This document shows positions 49,320 through 58,924 of a DNA stretch of 64,000 nucleotides, one piece after another. Made by a program: the position numbers and the translations under genes. Source of the DNA: Chitinophaga deserti (lineage in GTDB: Bacteria > Bacteroidota > Bacteroidia > Chitinophagales > Chitinophagaceae). The stretch is taken from contig NZ_QFFK01000008.1 in assembly GCF_003149455.1 (NCBI RefSeq), positions 124,001-188,000 on the forward strand, read 5' to 3'. The notes beneath the pieces were generated by a model. The model was not told the DNA's origin. It ran no database searches and worked only from the letters and a program-made list of their open reading frames with translations. Each line of letters opens with the position of its first letter. The first letter of the stretch is position 1.

Positions 49320-50231
49320 ATGAAGAAGACGGTCATCCTGGTAGCGGGCCCCACAGCAGTGGGTAAAACCGCGACGGCCATCCGCCTGGCGGAAATGTTG
49401 GGTACGCAGATTATTTCCGCGGATTCCCGGCAGTGTTACAGGGAGATCTCTATTGGCACTGCCAAGCCTTCGCCCGAAGAACTCGCCGCTGTCAGGCATT
49501 ACTTCATTGATTCCCACACTATCGCCGAAGAAGTGAACGCCGCTACATATGAAGAGCTGGCTATGAACTATGCGGCGGATATCTTTTCCCGGAACGATAC
49601 ACTCGTCTTAACAGGCGGCACCGGCTTATACATCCGCGCATTCCTCGAAGGGATGGACGAAATGCCCCCTGTGCCCGCATCAGTCCGCGATGCTGTACGT
49701 AATGGCTATGCGGAAAAGGGGCTGGCATGGCTGCAGGAAGAACTGCAACAGAAAGATCCTGCATTCTACGAAACCGCAGAGATTCACAATCCCCACCGCC
49801 TCATCCGTGCATTGGAAATATTTGAAGCAACCGGCCAATCTATCTCCTCTTTCCGCACCAGATCTGCCCGCCCGCGCGATTTCAGGGTTATTAAAATAGG
49901 ACTGGAACTACCTAAAGAAATGCTGCATGCCAATATTCACAAGCGGGTGGATATAATGATGGACCAGGGCCTCGTGGAAGAAGTACGCAGCGTATTGCCA
50001 TACCGCCAACACAATGCCCTGCAAACTGTAGGTTACACAGAAATCTTCCAGTACCTCGACGGGCAAATCAACCTTGACACTGCTATAGAAGGTATCAAAA
50101 CCCACACCCGCCAATATGCCAAACGCCAGCTTACCTGGTTCCGCCGCGATCCGGCGCTTACATGGTTTGATGCACGTACCCCACAGGAAGTAGTAAACTT
50201 CGTGCAGCAAAAGCTCTCAGAGGTGGAATAG
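49320..50231 (+). CDS. miaA: tRNA dimethylallyltransferase
   Basis: A 303-residue enzyme that transfers the dimethylallyl group to A37 of tRNAs that read UNN codons. The P-loop 'AGPTAVGKTATAIRLAEML' (residues 8-26), the catalytic 'ISADSRQCYREISIGTAKPS', 'LTGGTGLYIRAFLEGMDEMP' and the tRNA-binding 'TRQYAKRQLTWFRRD' are all present. Length is as usual. Its start codon is 5 bases past a strong terminator, so it must have a promoter inside the preceding region or rely on read-through. Convergent with the FadL-like gene. Confidence 0.95.
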   Translation: MKKTVILVAGPTAVGKTATAIRLAEMLGTQIISADSRQCYREISIGTAKPSPEELAAVRHYFIDSHTIAEEVNAATYEELAMNYAADIFSRNDTLVLTGGTGLYIRAFLEGMDEMPPVPASVRDAVRNGYAEKGLAWLQEELQQKDPAFYETAEIHNPHRLIRALEIFEATGQSISSFRTRSARPRDFRVIKIGLELPKEMLHANIHKRVDIMMDQGLVEEVRSVLPYRQHNALQTVGYTEIFQYLDGQINLDTAIEGIKTHTRQYAKRQLTWFRRDPALTWFDARTPQEVVNFVQQKLSEVE

Positions 50232-50263
50232 TGCTATTTTATTTACGCCTGGTTAAGGGGCAT

Positions 50264-50298
50264 AAAAAAAGGAAGCGTTTGCACACTTCCTGTTTTTT
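50264..50298. terminator. Bidirectional terminator
   Basis: AGGAAG pairs with CTTCCT around a 10-nt loop, with seven A before and six T after. It lies between convergent miaA and the FadL-like gene. Confidence 0.8.
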
Positions 50299-50317
50299 GT
50301 ATCCGGAATTTATATTG

Positions 50318-51901
50318 TTAGAACTTAAGACCTATTGTGGCTACAACGTTACCGCCGCTCATGCTGCCGATGGCTGTAGGAGCAGGATAGGGGCCGCTTT
50401 TCAGTGTGTAAGGAGCATATACTGATTCCGTGTCCAGTGTATGCACATAAGTGAGGTCAGCAAAGAAGCCTTTGTTACGGTAACCCAGGCCGCCGCTTAC
50501 ACGTTTAATACTTCCATCAATATCTGTGAAGTCGGAGTTATAAGGGTTGCCGTTATAAGAGAAGCCTGCACGTACTGCCAGTACGTTAAACTTCAGCTCA
50601 CCGCCTACACGAATGTTCATGGCACCTTTGTAAGTATCGCTGATCACGTCGTTCAGCCTTTTGGCCATTTCACGGTCTGCAGCGCCGCCTTTGTTGTATT
50701 TAAACTGTGTGCCGCTATAATTCACATATTCCACATCTGCGGTGATGAAGCCATGTTGTTGTTTAACATCCGCGTTGGTACCGAATATATACGAAACGCT
50801 GCCTCCGAAGCGGGAGGGAGTGCGTAAGGTGTATTCATATTCAACCGGCAGATAGTCTGTCAACTCTTCCGAACTGAGCGAATGATACCCCGGGTTATTA
50901 GAGGGATACCCTTCCGTATTCGCTTCCACGCGTGCGGTAGATGCATCGCGCATGCTGAACCAGGTGGGAGTGTGGTAATTAACACCAATTCTGAGGGATG
51001 GCATGGGAGAGTAGATGATACCCAGTTTGGAATTGAAGCCCACGGCATCGGTTTTCAGATTTTCGGTATGCTCGAACCAGGCAAAATCGTTGTTGTTATC
51101 GCCGGATTTGTCTTCTTCCCTGAAAGTGCGGTTACGCTCGTAATTGATGGTAGGGAAGTTAACTGACAAGCCCATGTATACCTGCTCATTATAGTTGCCT
51201 GCAAAACCGATGGAGAACTCATCCAGTCCGCCGCGTTCCTTGATAAGGTCGCTTTGATCGATACCACCTGCAAGGGTAGGGTTAATGCCGGAGAAGTAGA
51301 AGTCTACGCCTTTGGCGGGATCGTCGTCAATAAACTTCGGATCGATGAGGAATGTTCTGAAAGCGAGGCTTGGGCCCAGCACCAGGTCGTCGTTCGCCAC
51401 GTCTAATGAAACGGGAGTGCCACCGGGCATCATATCTTCCACCCAGCGGTCGGTATAACTGGTGCGGGTATTGTTGCCTTTGAGGAATCTTCTGTTATTG
51501 AAATCAGCCTGGCGGCTATAATCCAGTGCGATGGTAAAGTTGCGGAACTTGCTGCCGGAGGAGCGGTTAGGGATGCCAAACACTACGCCTATGTTCGCCA
51601 GCTGGCCGCCGCTTTTATTATCGGATTCGGAATTGCCGAGGTAGCTGAGATTGTTGCTCCGGAAATAGAATCCCGGGGTGATCAGTACTTCACTTGTTTT
51701 GTAGAATCCGAGGCCTGCAGGGTTTACGTGAGTGGAGGATATGTCGCCTCCGAGTGATCCTGCAGCGCCGCCGATGGCCTGCGTACGGGCAGTACCGCCG
51801 GTAGTAAGGCGGCTGTAACGCAACGCATCGAATTCATCCTGTGCCATGGCTGTTGCAGATACACCTAGGGCTATCAAAAGAAATGTGGTTCTTTTATTCA
51901 T
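50318..51901 (-). CDS. FadL/OmpP1-like outer-membrane transport protein
   Basis: A 527-residue outer-membrane barrel from the ATG at 51901 (MNKRTTFLLIALGVSATAMA, signal peptide); the upstream ATG at 51943 is less likely. The N-terminus 'TTGGTARTQAIGGAAGSLGG' and 'SSTHVNPAGLGFYKTSEVLI' matches the FadL/TodX hatch ('NPAG') for uptake of hydrophobic compounds. Many alternating strands follow and the protein ends in 'VATIGLKF', a normal barrel end. No lipid genes are adjacent. It could carry fatty acids or other hydrophobic molecules. Confidence 0.85.
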   Translation of the reverse strand: MNKRTTFLLIALGVSATAMAQDEFDALRYSRLTTGGTARTQAIGGAAGSLGGDISSTHVNPAGLGFYKTSEVLITPGFYFRSNNLSYLGNSESDNKSGGQLANIGVVFGIPNRSSGSKFRNFTIALDYSRQADFNNRRFLKGNNTRTSYTDRWVEDMMPGGTPVSLDVANDDLVLGPSLAFRTFLIDPKFIDDDPAKGVDFYFSGINPTLAGGIDQSDLIKERGGLDEFSIGFAGNYNEQVYMGLSVNFPTINYERNRTFREEDKSGDNNNDFAWFEHTENLKTDAVGFNSKLGIIYSPMPSLRIGVNYHTPTWFSMRDASTARVEANTEGYPSNNPGYHSLSSEELTDYLPVEYEYTLRTPSRFGGSVSYIFGTNADVKQQHGFITADVEYVNYSGTQFKYNKGGAADREMAKRLNDVISDTYKGAMNIRVGGELKFNVLAVRAGFSYNGNPYNSDFTDIDGSIKRVSGGLGYRNKGFFADLTYVHTLDTESVYAPYTLKSGPYPAPTAIGSMSGGNVVATIGLKF

Positions 51902-51940
51902 CTTGTAAATGCTGGTGAACAATCTGATGTGGGATAAAAA

Positions 51941-51994
51941 CACGAATTACCAGCCGGGTGCCTTTTGGGGTGACCCTCACTGGTAATTCGCGTG
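51941..51994. terminator. Long imperfect hairpin
   Basis: ACGAATTACCAG pairs with CTGGTAATTCG with a small bulge, and an inner GGGTG/CACCC-like stem sits in the loop. It is placed between the stop of the Gly/Tyr/Trp-rich lipoprotein gene and the FadL-like gene start. Confidence 0.5.
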
Positions 51995-52001
51995 TATTTG
52001 A

Positions 52002-53036
52002 TTATCGTCCGCGGGGACGGTAAGTTCTTGTAGGTGCCGGTGAGCTGTTATTGCCAGGGCTGCTGCTGGGCGGAGTATAGCTCCTTTGAGGAGCACTGCT
52101 GCGCTCAGGTGTATATGAAGGCTGAGACTGCTGACGGGAAGGGGTGTTGTCACTACCCCTGTCGTAGTTACGCTCAAATGTCCTGCGGGATTCGCGTTGA
52201 GGCGCCGGTTGATTAGCCGGGCGTTCACCGGGAGCGCGGTCAAATGTTCTGCGGGTTGAAGGCTGGCGGTCGTTGATTACCGGGCGGCCTGAATTGCTGT
52301 CGAACTGACGGCGGGGAGCGGAACCACTGCCATTCGGGCGGTAGTTGCCGGTGTTATTATAACGGTCAGTAGTATAAACGCGTGAGCCGCTGGACCCACG
52401 GGGACCCCATGAGTTGGAAGGCCTTGGTTTTACATAGTAACCGCCGCCCCAGTTGTGGCCGTATCCGGGATATCCGCCATACCAGCCATTACCCCAGCCG
52501 TTTCCGTACCAGCCATGGCCGTAACCACCGCCGTACCAACCGCTGCCGTACCAGCCACTGCCATACCATGGGCTGCCGTACCAGCCGCCATAACCGCCCC
52601 ATGGACGGCCAAAGCCAAAGCCGATGCTCATGGAAGGACCGTACCAGGAGTTCCATCCGAAACGGTTCCAGCTGTTGTAGCCGTAATAATTGTTAATGGT
52701 GAGATTGCTGCCGAAATCGTCGAAGTAGTAACCATCCCAGTAGTTACCGGAATAGCCACGGCCGAAACGGTCGATCCTGCGGGCGTAGTCGTAACGCTCC
52801 TCGTCTTCGTCAGCGTATGTCACGTAATTGTCGCCCTCTTCATCAAAGGTTTCCTCCTGCTGCTGCGCTCTTGCCGCCTGGCTGTTGCGCTGCTGCTGGT
52901 TACCGGAAGATGCGTAAACGCGCTGCTGAACCGGGGAGTGGTAAACGTCGTCCGGTGTCTGGGCGGTCTGATAAGCGGTGGAACAGCTGCCAAATACAAG
53001 CAGGGCCGCTACCGCACTATATATCATAGGTCTCAT
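52002..53036 (-). CDS. Gly/Tyr/Trp-rich lipoprotein
   Basis: A 344-residue protein that starts MRPMIYSAVAALLVFGSCST, a signal peptide with a lipobox Cys at residue 18. Residues about 55-75 are acidic; residues about 95-205 are low complexity with many 'GWYG' repeats ('GSGWYGSGWYGGGYGHGWY'); residues 205-344 are Ser/Arg/Pro-rich ('RRTFDR', 'RRTFER') and likely disordered. Proteins of this kind are known from Bacteroidota but lack a function. The aromatic-glycine part could self-assemble or bind the cell surface; this is only composition-based. It is monocistronic. Confidence 0.75.
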   Translation of the reverse strand: MRPMIYSAVAALLVFGSCSTAYQTAQTPDDVYHSPVQQRVYASSGNQQQRNSQAARAQQQEETFDEEGDNYVTYADEDEERYDYARRIDRFGRGYSGNYWDGYYFDDFGSNLTINNYYGYNSWNRFGWNSWYGPSMSIGFGFGRPWGGYGGWYGSPWYGSGWYGSGWYGGGYGHGWYGNGWGNGWYGGYPGYGHNWGGGYYVKPRPSNSWGPRGSSGSRVYTTDRYNNTGNYRPNGSGSAPRRQFDSNSGRPVINDRQPSTRRTFDRAPGERPANQPAPQRESRRTFERNYDRGSDNTPSRQQSQPSYTPERSSAPQRSYTPPSSSPGNNSSPAPTRTYRPRGR

Positions 53037-53356
53037 TCTGCTGTGATTTTATGAACAATGTAAATTTACTCAATTTAAACGAATTTTATCGTTGAAGGGT
53101 TACACGCACCGGCCGTTTTATTATCTTCGCACACCCGGGAATCGGTTTGACATTTACTGTGAGGGCTGTGGCGTTTCCGTATTATTAATAGAACAAATAT
53201 TACGCCAGTTTATTGTATGGAACTACCCATTCAGACCCCTTTTGGGGCGAATGGCTGCCGGGCCGGACGAACGGCGGTATGTTTAAGACAACCAACTGAA
53301 TGCCAATGCTTTCCTTTCAAATGATTTCAGGGAAACGGAAAAAGTAAAATTATAAT
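53037..53356. other. Intergenic region before proS
   Basis: These 320 bases hold the divergent upstream regions of the lipoprotein gene and proS. A 64-codon frame at 53092-53286 has no recognisable features. No convincing hairpin or exact -7 box was found. Confidence 0.5.
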
Positions 53357-54832
53357 ATGAGTAAAGAGATTACTGCCCGGTCACAGGATTACGCACAATG
53401 GTATAATGACCTCGTTTTGAAAGGCGGATTGGCGGATTATTCCGCAGTTCGGGGATGCATGGTCATCAAACCCTATGGCTTCGCCCTTTGGGAGAATATG
53501 CGCGACGAACTGGACCGTAAATTCAAGGAAACCGGTCACCAGAACGCCTATTTCCCGCTTTTCATCCCCAAATCCTTCCTTAGCAAGGAAGCCGCCCATG
53601 TGGAAGGCTTCGCCAAGGAATGCGCCGTTGTAACCCACTACCGCCTTAAAAACGACCCGGAAACAGGCGGTGTTGTCGTAGACCCGGAAGCCAAGCTCGA
53701 AGAAGAGCTCATCGTGCGCCCCACCTCCGAAACCATCATCTGGAATACATATAAAGACTGGATCCAGTCTTACCGCGACCTTCCCATTCTCGTGAACCAG
53801 TGGGCCAACGTAGTGCGTTGGGAAATGCGTACCCGCCTTTTCCTCCGTACCGCCGAATTCCTCTGGCAGGAAGGGCATACTGCACACGCCACCGCTGAAG
53901 AAGCAGTAGCAGAAACCGTACAGATGCTGGACGTTTACGCCGATTTCGTGCAGAACTTCATGGCAGTTCCTGTTATCAAAGGTGTGAAATCAGCTTCCGA
54001 ACGCTTCGCAGGTGCAGTAGACACCTATTGCATCGAATCGCTCATGCAGGACGGTAAAGCCCTTCAGACCGGTACATCCCACTTCCTGGGACAGAACTTC
54101 GCCAAAGCATTCGACGTACAGTTCTCCAATAAGGAAAACAAACTCGAGTATGTATGGGCCACTTCATGGGGCGTTTCCACCCGTCTGGTTGGTGCACTCG
54201 TTATGGCGCATAGCGACGACGACGGCCTGATCCTTCCTCCCCGCATCGCCCCCCTCCAGGTGGTAATCGTTCCCATTTACAAAGGGGCCGATCAGAAAGC
54301 TGGTATAGACGCTAAAGTGGAAGGCATCGTGAAGGAACTGAAAGCCCTCGGCATCCGCGTGAAGTACGACGACAATGATAACAACCGTCCTGGTTGGAAA
54401 TTTGCTGAGTACGAAATGAAAGGCGTACCCGTACGTATCGCCATCGGTGCACGCGATATCGAGAATAACGTGGCTGAGATTGCCCGCCGCGATACTAAAA
54501 CCAAGTCTTCCGTTTCGCTTGACGGTATTTCCGGGTACATTCAGAACCTCCTCGAAGAAATTCAGTCGGCAATGTTCCAAAAAGCCCTCGATTATCATGA
54601 ATCTCATATAACCAAGGCTGATAGCTGGGAAGAATTTGAAAAGCTGCTCGATGAAAAGGGTGGTTTCATTTCCGCACATTGGGATGGTACCGCTGAAACG
54701 GAAGCTGCCATCAAGGAGCGGACGAAGGCCACCATCCGCTGCATCCCGCTGAACAATCCTCAGGAAGATGGTATCTGCATCCTTTCCGGGAAGCCTTCCA
54801 AAGAAAGGGTATTGTTCGCCAGAGCTTATTAA
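53357..54832 (+). CDS. proS: Prolyl-tRNA synthetase (eukaryote/archaeon-like form)
   Basis: A 491-residue class II synthetase that charges tRNA-Pro. Motif 1 lies at 'VKGCMVIKPYGFALWE'-like 'RGCMVIKPYGFALWENM', motif 2 at 'VVRWEMRTRLFLRTAEFLWQ' followed by 'EGHTAHAT', and motif 3 at 'GALVMAHSDDDGLILPPRIA'. The TSE loop 'RPTSETIIW' is present. The anticodon domain 'LQVVIVPIYKG' follows, and a short C-terminal domain ends in Tyr. No editing insertion domain is present between motifs 2 and 3, as in the archaeal/eukaryotic-type enzyme common in Bacteroidota. The kinase gene starts 27 bases later. Confidence 0.95.
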   Translation: MSKEITARSQDYAQWYNDLVLKGGLADYSAVRGCMVIKPYGFALWENMRDELDRKFKETGHQNAYFPLFIPKSFLSKEAAHVEGFAKECAVVTHYRLKNDPETGGVVVDPEAKLEEELIVRPTSETIIWNTYKDWIQSYRDLPILVNQWANVVRWEMRTRLFLRTAEFLWQEGHTAHATAEEAVAETVQMLDVYADFVQNFMAVPVIKGVKSASERFAGAVDTYCIESLMQDGKALQTGTSHFLGQNFAKAFDVQFSNKENKLEYVWATSWGVSTRLVGALVMAHSDDDGLILPPRIAPLQVVIVPIYKGADQKAGIDAKVEGIVKELKALGIRVKYDDNDNNRPGWKFAEYEMKGVPVRIAIGARDIENNVAEIARRDTKTKSSVSLDGISGYIQNLLEEIQSAMFQKALDYHESHITKADSWEEFEKLLDEKGGFISAHWDGTAETEAAIKERTKATIRCIPLNNPQEDGICILSGKPSKERVLFARAY

Positions 54833-54859
54833 TCAATAAAAAGCCGTTATTTGCTGTTG

Positions 54860-57796
54860 ATGCAAGCCATCCGTTACATATTCCTGCTTATGGCCTGCCT
54901 GGCCGGGTCCCTCACGGGGTTCGCGCAAGGGCTGGTTATCCGCAACTATAATGTAAAGGATGGGCTTGCCAACGCAACGGTATACAGTGCCGTGCAGGAT
55001 GCGGAAGGGTTTATCTGGTTCGCTACGCCCACCGGCGCCAGCAAATTCGATGGCAAACGCTTCCGTAATTACACTAAAAAGGACGGTCTCACGGATAACG
55101 ATGTCCTGAAACTTGCTTCAGATTCCCGTGGCCGTATCTGGTTCCTCACCAGCAACGGTAAACTATCGTTTTACCAGAACCACCTCGTTCACAACGAAGA
55201 GCAGGATTCCACCCTTCGCTATAACAGCCGCAGCCATTATGTGCAGTACGCATTTGAAGATCGTGCCCGCACCATATGGTTCCTCAATTCCGCTGGCCGT
55301 ATCATCCAGTACAACGGCAAAAAAACTACCTATGATAAGCTGGGCCCCAGCTCTATGGATGTGCTGAGCCTGTTGGGCAAAGACAGTGTTTTTCATCCCC
55401 TGCAACGGTATTTCAACCTGCCCGGTGTGAAAGACAGTAACAACGTATCGCAGAAAATATTCCTTACCTCACCTTTTTCCACCGGTAATCAGCGCTTTAA
55501 TGACCGTATCCGGAACAATCCGGTCGTAATCACCGGAAACACACTCTATTCTTATACCCCACAGGATATTATGCCCTTCTTTTCCGGAACGGAATGGGGC
55601 ATTCGTGAAGAGGTCAGCAGCATGAGCATCGACGGAGAGAATCTGTGGATTGGAACGCCGCGTGCGCTTTACCTCATCCGCAACTTCTTTCAGGGGGAGC
55701 GGGTGCTGAGCAAATTGCTCAACAACCACGCTATCACCTCCATCCTGCACGACCGTGATGGCAATACCTGGATCACCACCCTCGGTGATGGCGTGTATCA
55801 CATTCCTTTCAAACACTTTTACTTCGCATATCTCGATAATACCAACGGCTTATATTCCCATTCGGTATACAGCGTGTTCAAGGACAAGCGCAATGGACTG
55901 CTTTACATCGGTGAAAATGCGGGCATGCTCAATGTGATGCCTCCCGGCGGCAATATCCGCCGATATGAGCTGGATTCTACCGGCGGGCGTAACAGTGTGC
56001 TTGGTATTATGGCCATGCCTAATACAAATGAGCTCGTTATCGCCACTGATAATACCATATTCAATTATGCAGCGGGTGGTCCCCCTCCGAAACCGGTGCT
56101 GCGCATGCGCAATATCCGGGATATGGACTTTACGCCCGGCGGCAAACTCCGTGTAGTAAGCCGTAACCGCCTTGCTTTGGGGACAGACGGGCGCATGGTT
56201 GATCTTTCCGCATTGGAAACCCAGGTCAGCTCTATTGCGAGTGTGGACGACAGCAGCTATTATCTTGGCACCGGCTCCGGGCTCTTCTTTGGCAGAAACA
56301 GTCATCTCCCTGTACACGTGCAGGACGATCCAAGGATGGCACAAAGTATTAAAGACCTGGAATGGATCAATGGCTACCTCTGGGTAGGTACCAGTGACCA
56401 GGGGATTTTTGTGTTGAAAGATAACCAGGTTGTCCGCCACTTCCGGGCGGGTGAAGACCTGGTGAGTGATATCTGCCAGCAGTTGTATTACGACGGCAAT
56501 GGCAGGCTCTATGTGGCCACTAACAGGGGCGTATCCATTATTGACACGCGTACGCGTACACTTTTGCGTAACCTGACATCGAACGACGGGTTAATGAGCG
56601 ACGACATCCGGGGTATCAGTCATGCAGGGGATACCCTTTATGTAGCTACCTCTAACGGGCTCTGTTACTTCTCCCGCGATCATATCCCGGTAGATACGGT
56701 GCCGCCTACGGTGTATCTGAATGCCATCCGTTATGGCGACAGTACCTGGTTACCCCGCCCGTACTTCCAGCATATTTATGAAAGGAACAGCACGTTTGAG
56801 GTAGAGTTTGGCGCAATAGCGTTTGATCTGCCCGAACTGGTGGAGTATCAATACAATTTCTCGAACGATACTACGGGGGGCTGGGTTACCACCATGAGTA
56901 CAATCGTACCTTATCCCAAGCTTCAACCCGGCGACTATACGCTGTTGATCCGTGCGCGGAAATACAAGAGCGGCTGGAGCAAGCCTGTTGTGTTGCGGAT
57001 CTCAGTGTTGCCGAGGTGGTACCAGGAATGGTGGGCGAGAGGGATTCTGGTTTTACTGGGTATTTTAGCTATCTTGTTGATTCTGCGATACATTGTATCC
57101 CGAATTAAGGGAGGGGAGCGGCGTAAAACGGAGTACAACCGGCGTATAGCCGAGCTGGAAGCCAAAGCGCTTACCAACCAGATGAACCCGCATTTCATTT
57201 TCAACTCGCTGAATTCTGTGCAGCATCTTATTCTGGAAAAGGAAGAAAAGCAGGCGCTGAACTTCCTGGCAGATTTTGCGACACTGATGCGGCAGATGCT
57301 GAATAACTCGCGGAAATCCTACCTTTCACTCGAAGATGAGGTGGCATTCCTGACCCGATACATAGAGCTGGAGAAGATTCGTTTTGCCAATTCCTTCGAA
57401 TATAAAGTGGAGATGAGCCAGGAGCTGAAGGAGTATACCATTTATATTCCGCCTATGCTGATTCAGCCGATACTGGAAAATGCAATTAAGCACGGGCTGG
57501 CGCCTAAGAACGGGAGCGGCCATTTGCTGGTGCGGCTGGAGATGCAGGGAGATCTGCTTTATTGTGCGGTAGACGATGATGGAATCGGCTGGGAACACGC
57601 CAACAGTATCAAGACCGGAAAGCTCACAAAGCACGAATCAACAGCATTGAGCGTGATACGTGAGCGGTTGCAGATTATCAAATCTTTTAATGGAAGCGTT
57701 GGAAAGTTGGAAATAATTGATAAATTTAACTCTGGATTCGGCAACAAGGCAGGTACCTTGGTCGAAATCCTCATTCCCATTGTAAAGATGTTATGA
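54860..57796 (+). CDS. Two-component sensor kinase, propeller type (LytS/His_kinase family)
   Basis: A 978-residue sensor from the ATG at 54860 (MQAIRYIFLLMACLAGSLTG, signal peptide). The periplasmic part holds many 'two-component propeller' repeats ('GFIWFATPTGASKFDGKRFR', 'GRIWFLTSNGKLSFYQ', 'LWIGTPRALYLI', 'LWVGTSDQGIFVL'), then a Y_Y_Y domain at about 625-700, one helix at about 730-750 and a kinase domain of the His_kinase type ('LTNQMNPHFIFNSLNSVQHL', phospho-His; 'LIQPILENAIKHGLAPKNGS', N-box). It phosphorylates the response regulator encoded in overlap after it. The ligand is unknown, but propellers of this kind often sense carbohydrate. Confidence 0.92.
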   Translation: MQAIRYIFLLMACLAGSLTGFAQGLVIRNYNVKDGLANATVYSAVQDAEGFIWFATPTGASKFDGKRFRNYTKKDGLTDNDVLKLASDSRGRIWFLTSNGKLSFYQNHLVHNEEQDSTLRYNSRSHYVQYAFEDRARTIWFLNSAGRIIQYNGKKTTYDKLGPSSMDVLSLLGKDSVFHPLQRYFNLPGVKDSNNVSQKIFLTSPFSTGNQRFNDRIRNNPVVITGNTLYSYTPQDIMPFFSGTEWGIREEVSSMSIDGENLWIGTPRALYLIRNFFQGERVLSKLLNNHAITSILHDRDGNTWITTLGDGVYHIPFKHFYFAYLDNTNGLYSHSVYSVFKDKRNGLLYIGENAGMLNVMPPGGNIRRYELDSTGGRNSVLGIMAMPNTNELVIATDNTIFNYAAGGPPPKPVLRMRNIRDMDFTPGGKLRVVSRNRLALGTDGRMVDLSALETQVSSIASVDDSSYYLGTGSGLFFGRNSHLPVHVQDDPRMAQSIKDLEWINGYLWVGTSDQGIFVLKDNQVVRHFRAGEDLVSDICQQLYYDGNGRLYVATNRGVSIIDTRTRTLLRNLTSNDGLMSDDIRGISHAGDTLYVATSNGLCYFSRDHIPVDTVPPTVYLNAIRYGDSTWLPRPYFQHIYERNSTFEVEFGAIAFDLPELVEYQYNFSNDTTGGWVTTMSTIVPYPKLQPGDYTLLIRARKYKSGWSKPVVLRISVLPRWYQEWWARGILVLLGILAILLILRYIVSRIKGGERRKTEYNRRIAELEAKALTNQMNPHFIFNSLNSVQHLILEKEEKQALNFLADFATLMRQMLNNSRKSYLSLEDEVAFLTRYIELEKIRFANSFEYKVEMSQELKEYTIYIPPMLIQPILENAIKHGLAPKNGSGHLLVRLEMQGDLLYCAVDDDGIGWEHANSIKTGKLTKHESTALSVIRERLQIIKSFNGSVGKLEIIDKFNSGFGNKAGTLVEILIPIVKML

Positions 57797-58554
57797 GTAT
57801 AATAAAAGCTGCCATTGTAGACGACGAGGTCCGCAACATTCACATCCTGCGTAATATTTTAGAAAACTATTGCAAGGATGTAAAAGTTATTGGCGAAGCA
57901 CAAAATATCCATGAGGCCGCCGAGATGATTAAGAACAACCCCATCGACGTACTCTTCCTGGATATTGAAATGCCCCCTCATAACGGTTTTCAGCTGCTGG
58001 AAATGTTCCCTGTGCTCAATTTTGAAGTAATCTTCATTACTGCATTCCAGGAGTATGCACTGCAAGCCATTAAATTCGCCGCCCTCGACTACCTGCTCAA
58101 ACCTATTAAGGTGAGTGAGGTGGAAGACGCATTGGAGAAAGTGAAGCGCAGCAAAAAAGGACGCCTGAACGAACTGGCATCTATCCTCAAAGATTACGTA
58201 AAGAACAACGATAACGCCTTCTCCAAGATCGTAATCCCCGTAAACGACGGATACAATGTGATCGATCTGAAAGATATCATCTACTGCGAAGCGTTCGACA
58301 GCTATACCAAAATACAGCTCATCAACAACGTCAGCCATCTGATCTCCAAATCCCTTAAGGAGTATGAAGAAATGCTCTCCGATAAAGGCTTCTATCGCGT
58401 TCATAAGTCCTTCCTGATCAATATCCACCACATCGTGAAGATTATCAAGGGCCTGGGCACCGCCGTTATTATGAGCGATCAGAAGAATATTCCGATCTCT
58501 TCCCGCAAAAAGGACGAGTTTTTCACCCAGCTGAAAGGTGTGATCAACCTCTGA
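57793..58554 (+). CDS. LytTR-family response regulator
   Basis: A 253-residue regulator. Residues 1-120 form the receiver domain with the phospho-acceptor in 'IDVLFLDIEMPPHNGFQLLE' (Asp57) and 'LDYLLKPIKVSEVEDALEKV'. Residues about 145-250 form the LytTR DNA-binding domain ('IYCEAFDSYTKIQLINN', 'KGFYRVHKSFLINIHHIVKI', 'PISSRKKDEFF'). It starts within the last codons of the kinase gene (ATGA overlap at 57793-57796), so the two are one system. Targets are unknown. Confidence 0.95.
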   Translation: MSIIKAAIVDDEVRNIHILRNILENYCKDVKVIGEAQNIHEAAEMIKNNPIDVLFLDIEMPPHNGFQLLEMFPVLNFEVIFITAFQEYALQAIKFAALDYLLKPIKVSEVEDALEKVKRSKKGRLNELASILKDYVKNNDNAFSKIVIPVNDGYNVIDLKDIIYCEAFDSYTKIQLINNVSHLISKSLKEYEEMLSDKGFYRVHKSFLINIHHIVKIIKGLGTAVIMSDQKNIPISSRKKDEFFTQLKGVINL

Positions 58555-58651
58555 TCCTGTGCCCCGAACGCCTTCAGGCCAGGGGTTCCTTATTTTCACC
58601 ACTACATTTTAGCCGTTAACGAACCCATTTCGTGCGTTTACCAAACGGCAC

Positions 58652-58775
58652 ATCGGTTGTACCATATATAATCCTACATTTAGTGTAGGGTTTTCATAGG
58701 ATATATGGTCATGGTTGTAAGCTCTTTACAAGCATGGCCATCAAAAAGCCCTCCGCTTTCGGAGGGCTTTTTCTA
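58652..58775 (+). ncRNA. Candidate structured RNA with terminator
   Basis: The gap of 440 bases (58555-58994) holds three adjacent hairpins on the plus strand. A: ACCATATAT with ATATATGGT (58661-58709), enclosing an inner CCTACA/TGTAGG stem. B: CATGGTTGTAA with TTACAAGCATG (58710-58736). C: AAAAAGCCCTCCG with CGGAGGGCTTTTT (58743-58772), a strong terminator with a T-run. Such a row of hairpins ending in a terminator could be a small RNA or just the 3' end of the LytTR transcript. No promoter box is clear, only a TACATTTT near 58603. Confidence 0.4.
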
Positions 58776-58924
58776 TTATATACACCTGTCAGCCTGATGA
58801 TAATGGATTAGATGCAATAATGTATTGTAATTAATTTAGCAGTAACAAAACTGTGCAAATTTTGTCATGCAAATCTACCGATATCGTGGAGGTTTTGAAA
58901 AGGATAAACGAGGGAGGGTACAAA

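Noticed and set aside
53092..53286. 64-codon plus-strand frame before proS
   Set aside because: No recognisable feature or promoter; starts with a TTG and shows no ribosome-binding context.
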